A stretch of DNA of 50,975 nt. It comes from Bacteroidota bacterium (GTDB lineage Bacteria > Bacteroidota > Bacteroidia > B-17B0 > Aurantibacillaceae). A program made the translations under genes and the position numbers. The notes below the pieces were generated by a model. That model did not search any database, was not told the DNA's origin, and saw nothing but the letters and a program-made list of their open reading frames with translations. Positions 33,242-40,695 of the stretch are shown piece by piece; the stretch's first letter is position 1, and every line of letters starts with the position of its first letter. The stretch covers positions 1 to 50,975 of the forward strand of contig JAHEYF010000025.1 in assembly GCA_023251755.1 (NCBI GenBank), written 5' to 3'.

Positions 33242-34528
33242 TTAACTTAATTTTTGTAAGGCAGTTCTTAAACTATCAACGGCGGCCTGTACATCCTCTA
33301 ATTTACAGGTTCCAACAGATAGGCGGTACCAGCTTGAATTGTCGGATGCCCCGAATGCGTAAAAAGGAACAACGGCAATTTTGGCTTCGTCTAAAATGTA
33401 TTTGGTAATGTCTTTTGTGTTTTCAAGCACCTTGCCTTCGGCTGTTTTTTTACCGTACAGGTTAAATTGTATGGTTAAATAAATAGCGGCCTGTGGAGTA
33501 ATTGCATCAACCAAATGCCCTTCTTTTTTAAGCTCCATAAAGCCTTTATAGAAACCCTGTAACCTGTCGTTGATTTTACTTTTTATTTCTCCTAAAAACT
33601 TATCGTAACCTTCTAAGTTATCTAAATATTTGGCGGCAGCCATTTGCTCTGCTTTTGGTGCCCAGGCGCCAACGTGAGTTAAAATGGCTTTCATTTTATC
33701 AATTATTTTTTTGGGTCCCATGCTCCAGCCCACCCTTACACCTGTTGCCGCCAGCGATTTGGAAATACCATCCACATAAACGGTGTAATTTTTCATTTCG
33801 GGACGAAGTGAAACCGGGTCATAATGTTTGGTGTTACCATGTGTAAGCGCCCAGTAAATCTGGTCGTACATCAGGTACAAAGGTTTTTGATCAGGACTTC
33901 TGCGCATATTTTCGGCCAGTACCATGTCGCATATTTCTTCCAGGGCTTCTTTGGTAAATACAGTGCCTGTCGGGTTTTGTGGTGAGCACAAGGCAAGAAG
34001 GTTCGCCGATTGAATATGTGGTTGAATTAAAGCTGCGGTAGGCATAAAATTACTTTCAGGACCTGCGTCTACCAGCACAGCTTTTGCACCGTTGAGGTAA
34101 GTATAATGGTTGTTGTTCCAGGATGGTACCGGGAAAATAACAGTGTCTCCCGGATCTACCAATGCTTTGAATATGGCGTAAATAACGGGGCGTGCACCTC
34201 CGGCAATTACAATCTCATCGGTGGCATAATTTAAATTACCGCGTTCTTTTAATAATTTTGAAACAGCGGTGCGTAATTCCAGCATACCATCAGCAGCCGG
34301 GTAATTGGTTTGATCGTCAAAATAAGCATCCACAATAAGTTGCTTCAGTTCTGCAGGAATAGGGAACACCTTCGGGTTAAAATCACCAATCGTCATATTG
34401 TAAACCTTTTCGCCCTTCTTCATCTTTTCGTTTACTTCTGCTGCAAGTTTAATAATTTCTGACCCGATAATGTTTTCGGCAAGCTTAGACACTTTAAGCT
34501 CTTTGGTGTTCGTAACTGTTGCGCTCAT
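33242..34528 (-). CDS. Pyridoxal-phosphate-dependent aminotransferase, class I/II
   Basis: Fold-type I aminotransferase of the aspartate-aminotransferase superfamily. Visible landmarks are VFPVPSW-type aromatic substrate site (IFPVPSWNNNHYTY), ALCSPQNPTGTVF with N185, LMYDQIYW with D222 and Y225, and the PLP lysine K257 in VDGISKSLAATGVRVGWS with R265. At 428 residues the length is normal. Specificity cannot be set from sequence alone; aspartate or alanine/aromatic substrates are possible. It is preceded by a well-formed Bacteroidota promoter and followed closely by manC. Confidence 0.92.
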   Translation of the reverse strand: MSATVTNTKELKVSKLAENIIGSEIIKLAAEVNEKMKKGEKVYNMTIGDFNPKVFPIPAELKQLIVDAYFDDQTNYPAADGMLELRTAVSKLLKERGNLNYATDEIVIAGGARPVIYAIFKALVDPGDTVIFPVPSWNNNHYTYLNGAKAVLVDAGPESNFMPTAALIQPHIQSANLLALCSPQNPTGTVFTKEALEEICDMVLAENMRRSPDQKPLYLMYDQIYWALTHGNTKHYDPVSLRPEMKNYTVYVDGISKSLAATGVRVGWSMGPKKIIDKMKAILTHVGAWAPKAEQMAAAKYLDNLEGYDKFLGEIKSKINDRLQGFYKGFMELKKEGHLVDAITPQAAIYLTIQFNLYGKKTAEGKVLENTKDITKYILDEAKIAVVPFYAFGASDNSSWYRLSVGTCKLEDVQAAVDSLRTALQKLS

Positions 34529-34560
34529 TTTTGATTTTGAATAAATTTGACAATTGCCGA

Positions 34561-34592
34561 CAAAGATAGGGAAATTAGCGGGAAGTAGGCAA
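34561..34592 (-). promoter_or_regulatory. Promoter of the aminotransferase gene
   Basis: On the minus strand TTG (34592-34590), a 21-nt spacer and TATCTTTG (34568-34561), a full TAnnTTTG match. The start site near 34554 would leave a leader of about 25 nt. Confidence 0.7.
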
Positions 34593-34608
34593 GTTAAAAG
34601 TCAAAAAA

Positions 34609-34640
34609 GTGAGAGAGTGAGAGAGTGAGAAAGTGAGAGG
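34609..34640 (+). repeat. GTGAGAGA octamer tandem repeat (x4)
   Basis: GTGAGAGA, GTGAGAGA, GTGAGAAA, GTGAGAGG in direct tandem, immediately after an AAGTTAAAAGTCAAAA phrase (34591-34606). A related tract is at 20207-20243 in the opposite orientation. Confidence 0.75.
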
Positions 34641-34686
34641 GATGGGGTACTAAAAATCTTAGCAGGAAATAAATTAAAAGGATTCA

Positions 34687-35925
34687 TTAGTCTTCCTTGA
34701 ACGGGTTCCGGGGAACCCACTCTGTTGGCTGTAAAAAGGAAACCAAAGGACTGAGGGCCATTTTACTCACGGTGTTTTGTGGGCGTACATAACAGGTAAG
34801 GTCCTGTGCTTTGGCCCCAACCGTGCTTTTTATTTCGGAAGCAGTGCGCCCCAGGTTGATGTGCTTACAATTGTTTTGCAGGGCGCAATCAATATAGCTG
34901 TATAAAATATTCTGGTACAGCTCAAAGTCTTTGTTCAGCTTATAATCAAAACCAATGAAGTGGGCTTCAACAGTGTTGTTGCCAGGTAAAAACCCTGAAT
35001 CAAATGCAATGAGTTTATTGTTAAGAAAAAACCCGTGCACACTAAACTGTTGGGAAAATGTTTTTTTTGTTTCGGTAAAATACCGGGCTCCTAATTTTAC
35101 TAATTTGAACTTGGCGTGTTCATACACCTGTTCATACAGCTGGTAAATTTCTTTGTCATATTGTTCTACTTCCTGTTCACTGAGCTCTTTTCGGACGATG
35201 GTTGCAGCGGCCTTAAAAATACCTTTTGCCCGGTTGCGGTATTTTTTCGAGAACAAGGCAATGTATTCATTCAGTGATTTTATACCTTCGGGAATATCCA
35301 CTATCATATTCGGCTCAACAGAAAAGGAAGTGAATTTTTCTTCATCTAATCCTTTGTGTTTTGTTAATGTTGTGCTGTAAAAATCTTTTATGAGTGTCGC
35401 TGAAATTTTCCCCCTTAGCTTTTCTTCCCGCCCGATTACATCCACAACTTTCTCCAGCACATCAAAGGCTTCAGCTGCTGTAAGGTCTTTAAAGGCCATG
35501 CCATTTTCCCCGCTTATAAAATTATTCCCACAGGTAAGCAGCCGCATTACCACATTTGTTTTCTGATGGTCGAGGTAATGCGCAAACAAACGTTTCCTTT
35601 TGGATTGAACAGAAGCGAACTGGGAATCTAATAAATCTCCAAACACATCGGCCGTAAAATCGTTGATCTGAAAATAAGTAACAAATACAGGGACTTTGTT
35701 TTTGTAGACAATGATGTACCTAAAGTAAATGGCCGGGGAATGCAGCTTTTCAACCAGCGATAAATAATTAAGTTGCAGAAAAAAGTGCTGCCCGCCAATC
35801 ACGCTGTTCCATTCTTCCGCATTAATTTCATGGGTGTTTTTATACAGGCCAAAAACCAGTTTCCCATCCGGGACACTGCAAAGTGTTTTATGTTTTGCCC
35901 TTATTTTCTCGCAAAAATTAATCAT
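34687..35925 (-). CDS. GNAT-like (BioF2/FemAB-type) acetyltransferase, uncertain
   Basis: A 412-residue soluble protein. The C-terminal half has GNAT-like features: FSVHGFFLNNKLIAFDSGFL, then EAHFIGFDYKLNKDFELYQNILYSYIDCAL and HINLGRTASEIKSTVGA, as in BioF2-like or peptidoglycan-linked acyltransferases that carry two GNAT folds. The N-terminal half (GLYKNTHEINAEEWNSVIGGQHFFLQLNYLSLVE) would be the first fold. No catalytic residues can be named. It is upstream of and on the same strand as the aminotransferase but 158 bp away. Its promoter was not seen: TACACTTTG (about 35939) has an extra base. Confidence 0.6.
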   Translation of the reverse strand: MINFCEKIRAKHKTLCSVPDGKLVFGLYKNTHEINAEEWNSVIGGQHFFLQLNYLSLVEKLHSPAIYFRYIIVYKNKVPVFVTYFQINDFTADVFGDLLDSQFASVQSKRKRLFAHYLDHQKTNVVMRLLTCGNNFISGENGMAFKDLTAAEAFDVLEKVVDVIGREEKLRGKISATLIKDFYSTTLTKHKGLDEEKFTSFSVEPNMIVDIPEGIKSLNEYIALFSKKYRNRAKGIFKAAATIVRKELSEQEVEQYDKEIYQLYEQVYEHAKFKLVKLGARYFTETKKTFSQQFSVHGFFLNNKLIAFDSGFLPGNNTVEAHFIGFDYKLNKDFELYQNILYSYIDCALQNNCKHINLGRTASEIKSTVGAKAQDLTCYVRPQNTVSKMALSPLVSFLQPTEWVPRNPFKED

Positions 35926-36069
35926 TCTCCTGCCTGGTACAAAGTGTAAATATAAGTTTTAAGACGATATTACTCAAGAAAATCAGTTTACAAAAGTACC
36001 AACGGTTATCTTTTGCTGTTGGGCGGAGAACTGCCTGATAAACAGCTCAAAATTGTTGTGAAATATTGT

Positions 36070-36077
36070 TAATTTTG
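36070..36077 (+). promoter_or_regulatory. -7 box upstream of deoC
   Basis: TAATTTTG, a full TAnnTTTG match, which would give a leader of about 32 nt. No TTG at the proper -33 distance is visible. Confidence 0.45.
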
Positions 36078-36115
36078 AAAGCCGATGCATAGATTTTTCG
36101 AAAAGCTTAAAACGT

Positions 36116-37024
36116 ATGTCAACTAAACAGATTCCCGATTTTCGTTTCAGTCCGGTTGTTGACCAGGTGGGAGTTGAAGAAAGAATAGCCCGCCTGAATA
36201 CCCGCAGTATAAAAAAACAATCGAAAACCCGGGGCTTAAAATTAGCCCTGAATATGATTGATTTAACCTCGTTGGAAGGAAAAGATACAGAAGGGAAAAT
36301 CCGGCAGATGTGTTACAAAGCCCTGCACCCGCACGATGCTTTACCAGACCTGCCAACAGTGGCGGCTGTATGTGTATACCCTGTTTACGTTAAAACGGCA
36401 AAAGAAGCTTTAAAAGGAAGTGCAGTTAAAGTAGCTTCGGTGTCAACGGCTTTCCCCAGTGGTAATGCGCCATTGAATGTAAAAATAGCCGACACAAAAT
36501 TTGCGATAGACAACGGAGCCGATGAAATTGACATGGTGATTAGCCGGGGTGAATTTTTAAAAGGCAATTACAATTTTGTGTTTGATGAAATAGCGACCAT
36601 TAAAGCCCTTTGCGGGCCTGTTCGCTTGAAAGTTATTTTTGAAACGGGCGAACTTTCAAGCCTTGATAACATACGAAGGGCAAGTGATATAGCGATATAC
36701 GCTGGTGCCGATTTTATAAAAACATCCACCGGTAAAATACAACCTGCGGCCACCATGCCGGTTAGCCTGGTGATGCTACAGGCGATTAAAGACTACTTTA
36801 TAAAAACAGGAAAGATGGTGGGAATGAAACCTGCCGGAGGAATATCCACTTCAAAATCGGCCCTGCAGTATTTAGTGATGTTGTACGAAACCCTTGGCCC
36901 TGCCTGGATGACGAACGAATGGTTCCGCTTTGGAGCCAGCAGCTTAGCCAATGATATTATTTTACAATTGGAGAAAGATGATAAGAAGGTGTATTACTCA
37001 GGGGATTATATTGGTAAAGATTAG
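36116..37024 (+). CDS. deoC: Deoxyribose-phosphate aldolase
   Basis: Class I aldolase that cleaves 2-deoxy-D-ribose-5-phosphate to glyceraldehyde-3-phosphate and acetaldehyde, allowing growth on deoxynucleosides. K202 in GADFIKTSTGK is the Schiff-base lysine; GADEIDMVIS (135-144) and MVGMKPAGGIS with K238 complete the active site. The 302-residue length fits the longer Bacteroidota/eukaryote-like form. The aldehyde dehydrogenase gene starts 137 bp downstream, a combination that would oxidise the acetaldehyde. The stop codon TAG lies inside a GATTAGCTGATG repeat copy. Confidence 0.94.
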   Translation: MSTKQIPDFRFSPVVDQVGVEERIARLNTRSIKKQSKTRGLKLALNMIDLTSLEGKDTEGKIRQMCYKALHPHDALPDLPTVAAVCVYPVYVKTAKEALKGSAVKVASVSTAFPSGNAPLNVKIADTKFAIDNGADEIDMVISRGEFLKGNYNFVFDEIATIKALCGPVRLKVIFETGELSSLDNIRRASDIAIYAGADFIKTSTGKIQPAATMPVSLVMLQAIKDYFIKTGKMVGMKPAGGISTSKSALQYLVMLYETLGPAWMTNEWFRFGASSLANDIILQLEKDDKKVYYSGDYIGKD

Positions 37025-37107
37025 CTGATGTGATGATTAGCTAATTAGCTGATGGGGGGAGACAGGTAAATGAAAGGAGACAGGTGTTGATGATTGTGAT
37101 CTGCTGA
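37019..37107 (+). repeat. GATTAGCTGATG / ACAGGTAAATGAAA repeat, copy B
   Basis: GATTAGCTGATGTGATGATT, then AGCTAATTAGCTGATG, GGGGGGAGACAGGTAAATGA, and AGACAGGTGTTGATGATTG. The first copy of TAG (37022-37024) is the deoC stop codon. It fills most of the deoC-aldehyde dehydrogenase gap, in the same orientation as copy C. Confidence 0.8.
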
Positions 37108-37161
37108 ACCCTAACAGGACTTTTGAGGAGTCGAAGAAAAAAACAAGACAAGAAGATAGCC

Positions 37162-38622
37162 ATGCAAACTACACAGGCAGACAAAATATTCGACTGGGCT
37201 TATGCCCCTGCACCGGAAGCAACGGATCATGTTCATATAAATAAAAAATACGATTTGTTTATTGATGGAAAGTTTGTAAAACCAGGCAAAGGAAAATATA
37301 CAAATACCATTTCACCTTCTACAGAACAGCTGTTGGCTCAGGTGGCCGAGGCCGATGAAAAGGATGTAGACAAGGCGGTTAAAGCAGCTAAAAGCGCTTA
37401 CGATAAAACCTGGAAAAAAATGCCGGGGAAAGAAAAGGCGAAATATATTTTCCGCATTGCCCGTATGATCCAGGAACGCGCCCGCGAGTTTTCAGTAATT
37501 GAAACCATGAACGGAGGTAAACCCATCCGCGAAAGCCGCGACATAGACATCCCTTTAGCAGCCAATCACTTTTTTTATTATGCAGGCTGGGCCGATAAAT
37601 TAGACTATGCATTCCCGAACCGAAAGCCTCAGCCTGTGGGGGTAGCAGGGCAAATCATCCCCTGGAATTTCCCCTTATTAATGGCGGCCTGGAAAATAGC
37701 ACCCGCACTCGCCACAGGGAACACTGTTGTATTAAAACCCGCCGAAACAACTCCGCTCACCGCACTTAAACTTGCCGAAATTATTCAGGAAAGTGGCTTG
37801 CCCGATGGTGTGGTCAACATCATTACCGGAGCCGGACAAACAGGCGCAGCACTTGTGAACCACTCTTTAATAAACAAGGTAGCCTTTACCGGAAGCACTG
37901 AAGTAGGAAAAGTAATTCAAAAGGCTTTGGCAGGGAGCAATAAAAAACTATCCTTAGAGTTGGGTGGAAAAGGAGCGCATATTGTTTTTGAAGATGCGCC
38001 CATCGATCAGGCTGTTGAAGGAATAGTGAACGGAATATTTTTTAACCAGGGCCATGTCTGTTGCGCAGGTTCGCGTTTGTTTGTGCAGGAAAGTATTGCT
38101 GATAAGCTAATAGACAAACTGAAAGACAGAATGAGCAGCCTTATTGTTGGCGATCCGCTGGATAAAAATACCGACATCGGAGCTATTCATTCAAAAGAAC
38201 AATTGGATAAGATCAATCAGTATTTAAGTGTAGGGAAAAAAGAAGGAGCTGAGATGTATCAGCCTTCGTGTATTATCCCAAAGAAAGGATTTTATTGTAA
38301 GCCCACTTTATTTTTAAACGCATCACAATCGCACCGTATTGTACAGGAAGAGATTTTTGGCCCGGTGTTGGCCGTTCAAACTTTCCGTACCATTGAAGAA
38401 GTGATAGAAAAAGCCAACAACGCCCCTTATGGTTTATCGGCAGGAGTGTGGACGGACAAGGGCTCCAGGATATTTAACTTAACTTCACAATTAAAAGCGG
38501 GCGTGGTATGGGCCAATACCTATAATAAATTTGATCCGGCTTCACCCTTTGGAGGTTATAAAGAAAGTGGTTTTGGCCGCGAAGGTGGCTTGCATGGGCT
38601 GATGCCGTATTTGAATTTGTGA
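37162..38622 (+). CDS. Aldehyde dehydrogenase family protein
   Basis: NAD(P)-dependent aldehyde dehydrogenase superfamily. IPWNFPLLMAAWKIAPALA and FTGSTEVGKVIQ form the cofactor site, SLELGGKGAHIVFEDA holds the general-base Glu, and FNQGHVCCAGSRLFV the catalytic Cys. ATG 37162 (486 aa) is chosen over the upstream TTG at 37123. Placed right after deoC, it probably oxidises the acetaldehyde released there to acetate; this is inference from position, since ALDH specificity is not readable. Its 3' end is followed within 15 bp by the first palindromic module of the transposase region. Confidence 0.9.
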   Translation: MQTTQADKIFDWAYAPAPEATDHVHINKKYDLFIDGKFVKPGKGKYTNTISPSTEQLLAQVAEADEKDVDKAVKAAKSAYDKTWKKMPGKEKAKYIFRIARMIQERAREFSVIETMNGGKPIRESRDIDIPLAANHFFYYAGWADKLDYAFPNRKPQPVGVAGQIIPWNFPLLMAAWKIAPALATGNTVVLKPAETTPLTALKLAEIIQESGLPDGVVNIITGAGQTGAALVNHSLINKVAFTGSTEVGKVIQKALAGSNKKLSLELGGKGAHIVFEDAPIDQAVEGIVNGIFFNQGHVCCAGSRLFVQESIADKLIDKLKDRMSSLIVGDPLDKNTDIGAIHSKEQLDKINQYLSVGKKEGAEMYQPSCIIPKKGFYCKPTLFLNASQSHRIVQEEIFGPVLAVQTFRTIEEVIEKANNAPYGLSAGVWTDKGSRIFNLTSQLKAGVVWANTYNKFDPASPFGGYKESGFGREGGLHGLMPYLNL

Positions 38623-38636
38623 TGGTCGTATGTAGA

Positions 38637-38886
38637 AACAGGCCGCTCCTACGGAGCTTGAATTGTAATGGAAACATACTTTCTACAAACAGTTTGCTCC
38701 TACGGAGCAATGTATAATAAATGAGAGGGGTTTCATGTTATAGTTGACAAATAAAGGAGGTTAAACATTTCGAAACAAAACGAAACAGATATGTTTGATA
38801 GTATAATTTAAGTGGGAAAAGATTAAGCAAATGAAATTAAAAGTCCCGGAGGGACGCACTGTTTGTAGAAAAAACATAAAATCCAA
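38637..38886 (+). repeat. REP-like palindromic module, left copy (first unit)
   Basis: Contains GCTCC-TAC-GGAGC (38645-38657), TTTCTACAAACAGT (38680-38693), the 7-bp-stem hairpin TTGCTCC-TAC-GGAGCAA (38694-38710), GTCCC-GGA-GGGAC (38843-38855) and ACTGTTTGTAGAAA (38858-38871), a perfect 14-bp inverted partner of 38680-38693. The same layout recurs at 39566-39836. No open reading frame is credible here. Confidence 0.88.
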
Positions 38887-39072
38887 TACGGAGCAATGTA
38901 TAATAAATGAGAGGGGTTTTCATGTTATAGTTGACAAATAAAGGAGGTTAAACATTTCGAAACAAAACGAAACAGATATGTTTGATAGTATAATTTAAGA
39001 GGGAAAAAGATTAAGCAAATGAAGTTAAAAGTCCCGGAGGGACGCACTGTTTGTAGAAAAAACATAAAACCC
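38701..39072 (+). repeat. 186-bp tandem duplication within the left module
   Basis: Units 38701-38886 and 38887-39072 are nearly identical, differing at about five positions, including one single-base gain after GAGAGGGG and one in the GGGAAAAAG run. The duplicated unit begins in the loop of the GCTCC-TAC-GGAGC hairpin, carries its GGAGCAA arm, and ends after the GTCCC hairpin and ACTGTTTGTAGAAA. Being this similar, the duplication is recent. Confidence 0.93.
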
Positions 39073-39081
39073 AGTTAATAA

Positions 39082-39094
39082 GCTCCGTAGGAGC
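39082..39094. repeat. GCTCC-GTA-GGAGC hairpin before the transposase
   Basis: This hairpin is the exact reverse complement of the GCTCC-TAC-GGAGC hairpin at 38645-38657, so the left module is bounded by an inverted pair. It lies 9 bp before the transposase ATG. Confidence 0.8.
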
Positions 39095-39103
39095 GCCCTG
39101 AAA

Positions 39104-39565
39104 ATGCCAAACACCTATTCACAAATATATATTCAAATTGTTTTCGCCGTCAAGGGTCGGGAAAACCTGATCTCAAAAAATAACCGCGAAGAACTGCACA
39201 AGTATATTACGGGTATAGTTCAAAATCGAGGACAAAAAATGCTCTCCGTTTTTTGTATGCCCGATCACACACATCTGTTGGTGGGCCTGAAACCTTCACT
39301 TGCGGTGTCTGATTTGGTTAGAGATATAAAAACAGGCTCGTCAGGTTTTATAAACGAGAAGAAATGGGTAAGAGGGAAATTTAATTGGCAGGAAGGCTTT
39401 GGTGCCTTTTCCTATTCAAAGAGTCAAATTGATAATGTAATTAAATATATTTTAAATCAGGAAGAACATCATAAAACAATAACATTTAAAAAAGAATACC
39501 TTGATTTCCTGCAAAAATTTGAGATTGATTATGACGAAAAATATTTATTCGAATGGATTGATTAA
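39104..39565 (+). CDS. IS200/IS605-like HUH (Y1) transposase, RAYT-type
   Basis: A 153-residue single-strand transposase of the Y1 HUH class. It starts MPNTYSQIYIQIVFAVKGRE, has the metal-binding HxH in CMPDHTHLLVGL, then KWVRGKFNWQEGFGAFSYS and the probable catalytic tyrosine in KYILNQEEHH, ending with EIDYDEKYLFEWID. The whole chain is intact and of usual length, so it may be active. It is enclosed by copies of a module rich in REP-like hairpins, which is the arrangement expected of REP-associated tyrosine transposases (RAYT), where the protein acts on the hairpins. No tnpB is present. The stop codon TAA overlaps the start of the right module. Confidence 0.9.
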   Translation: MPNTYSQIYIQIVFAVKGRENLISKNNREELHKYITGIVQNRGQKMLSVFCMPDHTHLLVGLKPSLAVSDLVRDIKTGSSGFINEKKWVRGKFNWQEGFGAFSYSKSQIDNVIKYILNQEEHHKTITFKKEYLDFLQKFEIDYDEKYLFEWID

Positions 39566-39836
39566 CAGGCCGCTCCTACGGAGCTTGAATTGTAATGAAA
39601 ACATGCTTTCTACAAACAGTTTGCCCCTACGGAGCAATGAATAATAGTAAACGAGAAAAATTTTCATGTTATAATTGAGCAAATAGAACCAGTTAAACAT
39701 CGCGAAATAAAAAACACCCTGATAAGTTTGCAAGTATAAGTTAACAGTAAAGAAGATTAATAAATACAATTAAAAGTCCCGGAGGGACGCACTGTTTGTA
39801 GAAAAAAACGTCCCAATGGATAAGCTCCGTAGGAGC
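39566..39836 (+). repeat. REP-like palindromic module, right copy
   Basis: Same order as the left module: GCTCC-TAC-GGAGC (39572-39584), TTTCTACAAACAGT (39607-39620), hairpin TTGCCCC-TAC-GGAGCAA with one mismatch (39621-39637), GTCCC-GGA-GGGAC (39776-39788), ACTGTTTGTAGAAA (39791-39804) and GCTCC-GTA-GGAGC (39824-39836). The hairpins are conserved while the ~130 bp between them has diverged from the left copy, suggesting selection for the hairpins. Confidence 0.88.
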
Positions 39837-39856
39837 GCACTGAATTTGAAAACCCA

Positions 39857-40654
39857 ATGATGAAAAAGTATACATTTGTAGCGTTCCTTTTTATTTCCCT
39901 TGCTTTTATGAGCGACGGGTGGAAACCCGTTTATACCTTAAAAATCAAAAGCGATTTTTTTACGACCGACAACATTGGCAATTTATATGTTGTAAAAGGG
40001 GATGAAATAAAAAAGTACAATCCCGCAGGAGAACTATTAAAGGTATACAGCAACAAAAAACTGGGGCGTATTACTTCCATAGATGCTTCCAACCCTTTAC
40101 GTGTATTAATATTTTACAAAGACTTTGCCCAATTAATTTTTCTTGATTCGCAACTGAGTCAGAATGGAGAAAGTATTTCTTTGGAAAATATTTTTCTCGA
40201 ACAAAGTGACCTGGCCTGTAACTCCTTTAACAACGGCGTCTGGTTGTACAATAGGCAAAATGCGGAGTTGGTTCGTTTGGACGACAACCTGAATAAAATA
40301 GTAAGTACAGGAAATCTGAACAGGTTGTTGAACACCGAATTGCACCCAAATTTTATGATGGAGCACAATGGTTATGTTTATTTAAACAATGTTAGCGAGG
40401 GTGTTTTGGTGTTTGATATTTACGGGACCTATTATAAAACGCTTCCTGTAAAAGGAATCAAATCGTTTCAGTTGAGGGACAATGATTTGTTTTATTATGC
40501 CGCCCCTGATTTTAAGGTATACAACACCAAATTAATCAGCACGAACGCTTTAGCTGTAAATGATTCTTTGGTGATTCAAATCCGAACCGAAAAAAACAGG
40601 TATTACTTTCAGTACGCTGATTCGCTGGTGGTGGAAGAGATGGAGAAAAAATAA
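39857..40654 (+). CDS. Exported beta-propeller-like protein, unknown function
   Basis: A 265-residue protein with signal peptide (MMKKYTFVAFLFISLAFMSDG). The mature part has repeats reminiscent of NHL or six-bladed propellers: LKIKSDFFTTDNIGNLYVVKGDEIKKYNPAGELLKVYSN, KKLGRITSIDASNPLRVLIFY, LVRLDDNLNKIV and VLVFDIYGTYYKTL. It resembles hypothetical Bacteroidota proteins that I cannot link to a function. It starts 20 bp after the right palindromic module and is followed by a convergent large T9SS gene, with a terminator hairpin between. Confidence 0.75.
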   Translation: MMKKYTFVAFLFISLAFMSDGWKPVYTLKIKSDFFTTDNIGNLYVVKGDEIKKYNPAGELLKVYSNKKLGRITSIDASNPLRVLIFYKDFAQLIFLDSQLSQNGESISLENIFLEQSDLACNSFNNGVWLYNRQNAELVRLDDNLNKIVSTGNLNRLLNTELHPNFMMEHNGYVYLNNVSEGVLVFDIYGTYYKTLPVKGIKSFQLRDNDLFYYAAPDFKVYNTKLISTNALAVNDSLVIQIRTEKNRYYFQYADSLVVEEMEKK

Positions 40655-40678
40655 AAGGCCCGTGTTGAACGAGCCTTT
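40654..40678. terminator. Bidirectional terminator hairpin
   Basis: AAAGGC (40654-40659) and GCCTTT (40673-40678) form a stem that continues with CGT/ACG inside, around a GTTGA loop; flanking A and T runs let it work for both convergent genes. Confidence 0.72.
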
Positions 40679-40695
40679 ATCTTATTCAGGAAGAT

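Noticed and set aside
38474-38710. Minus-strand frame sharing KLFVESMF with one at 39545-39769
   Set aside because: The shared peptide arises only because both frames cross copies of the palindromic module; the rest differs and neither has a family.
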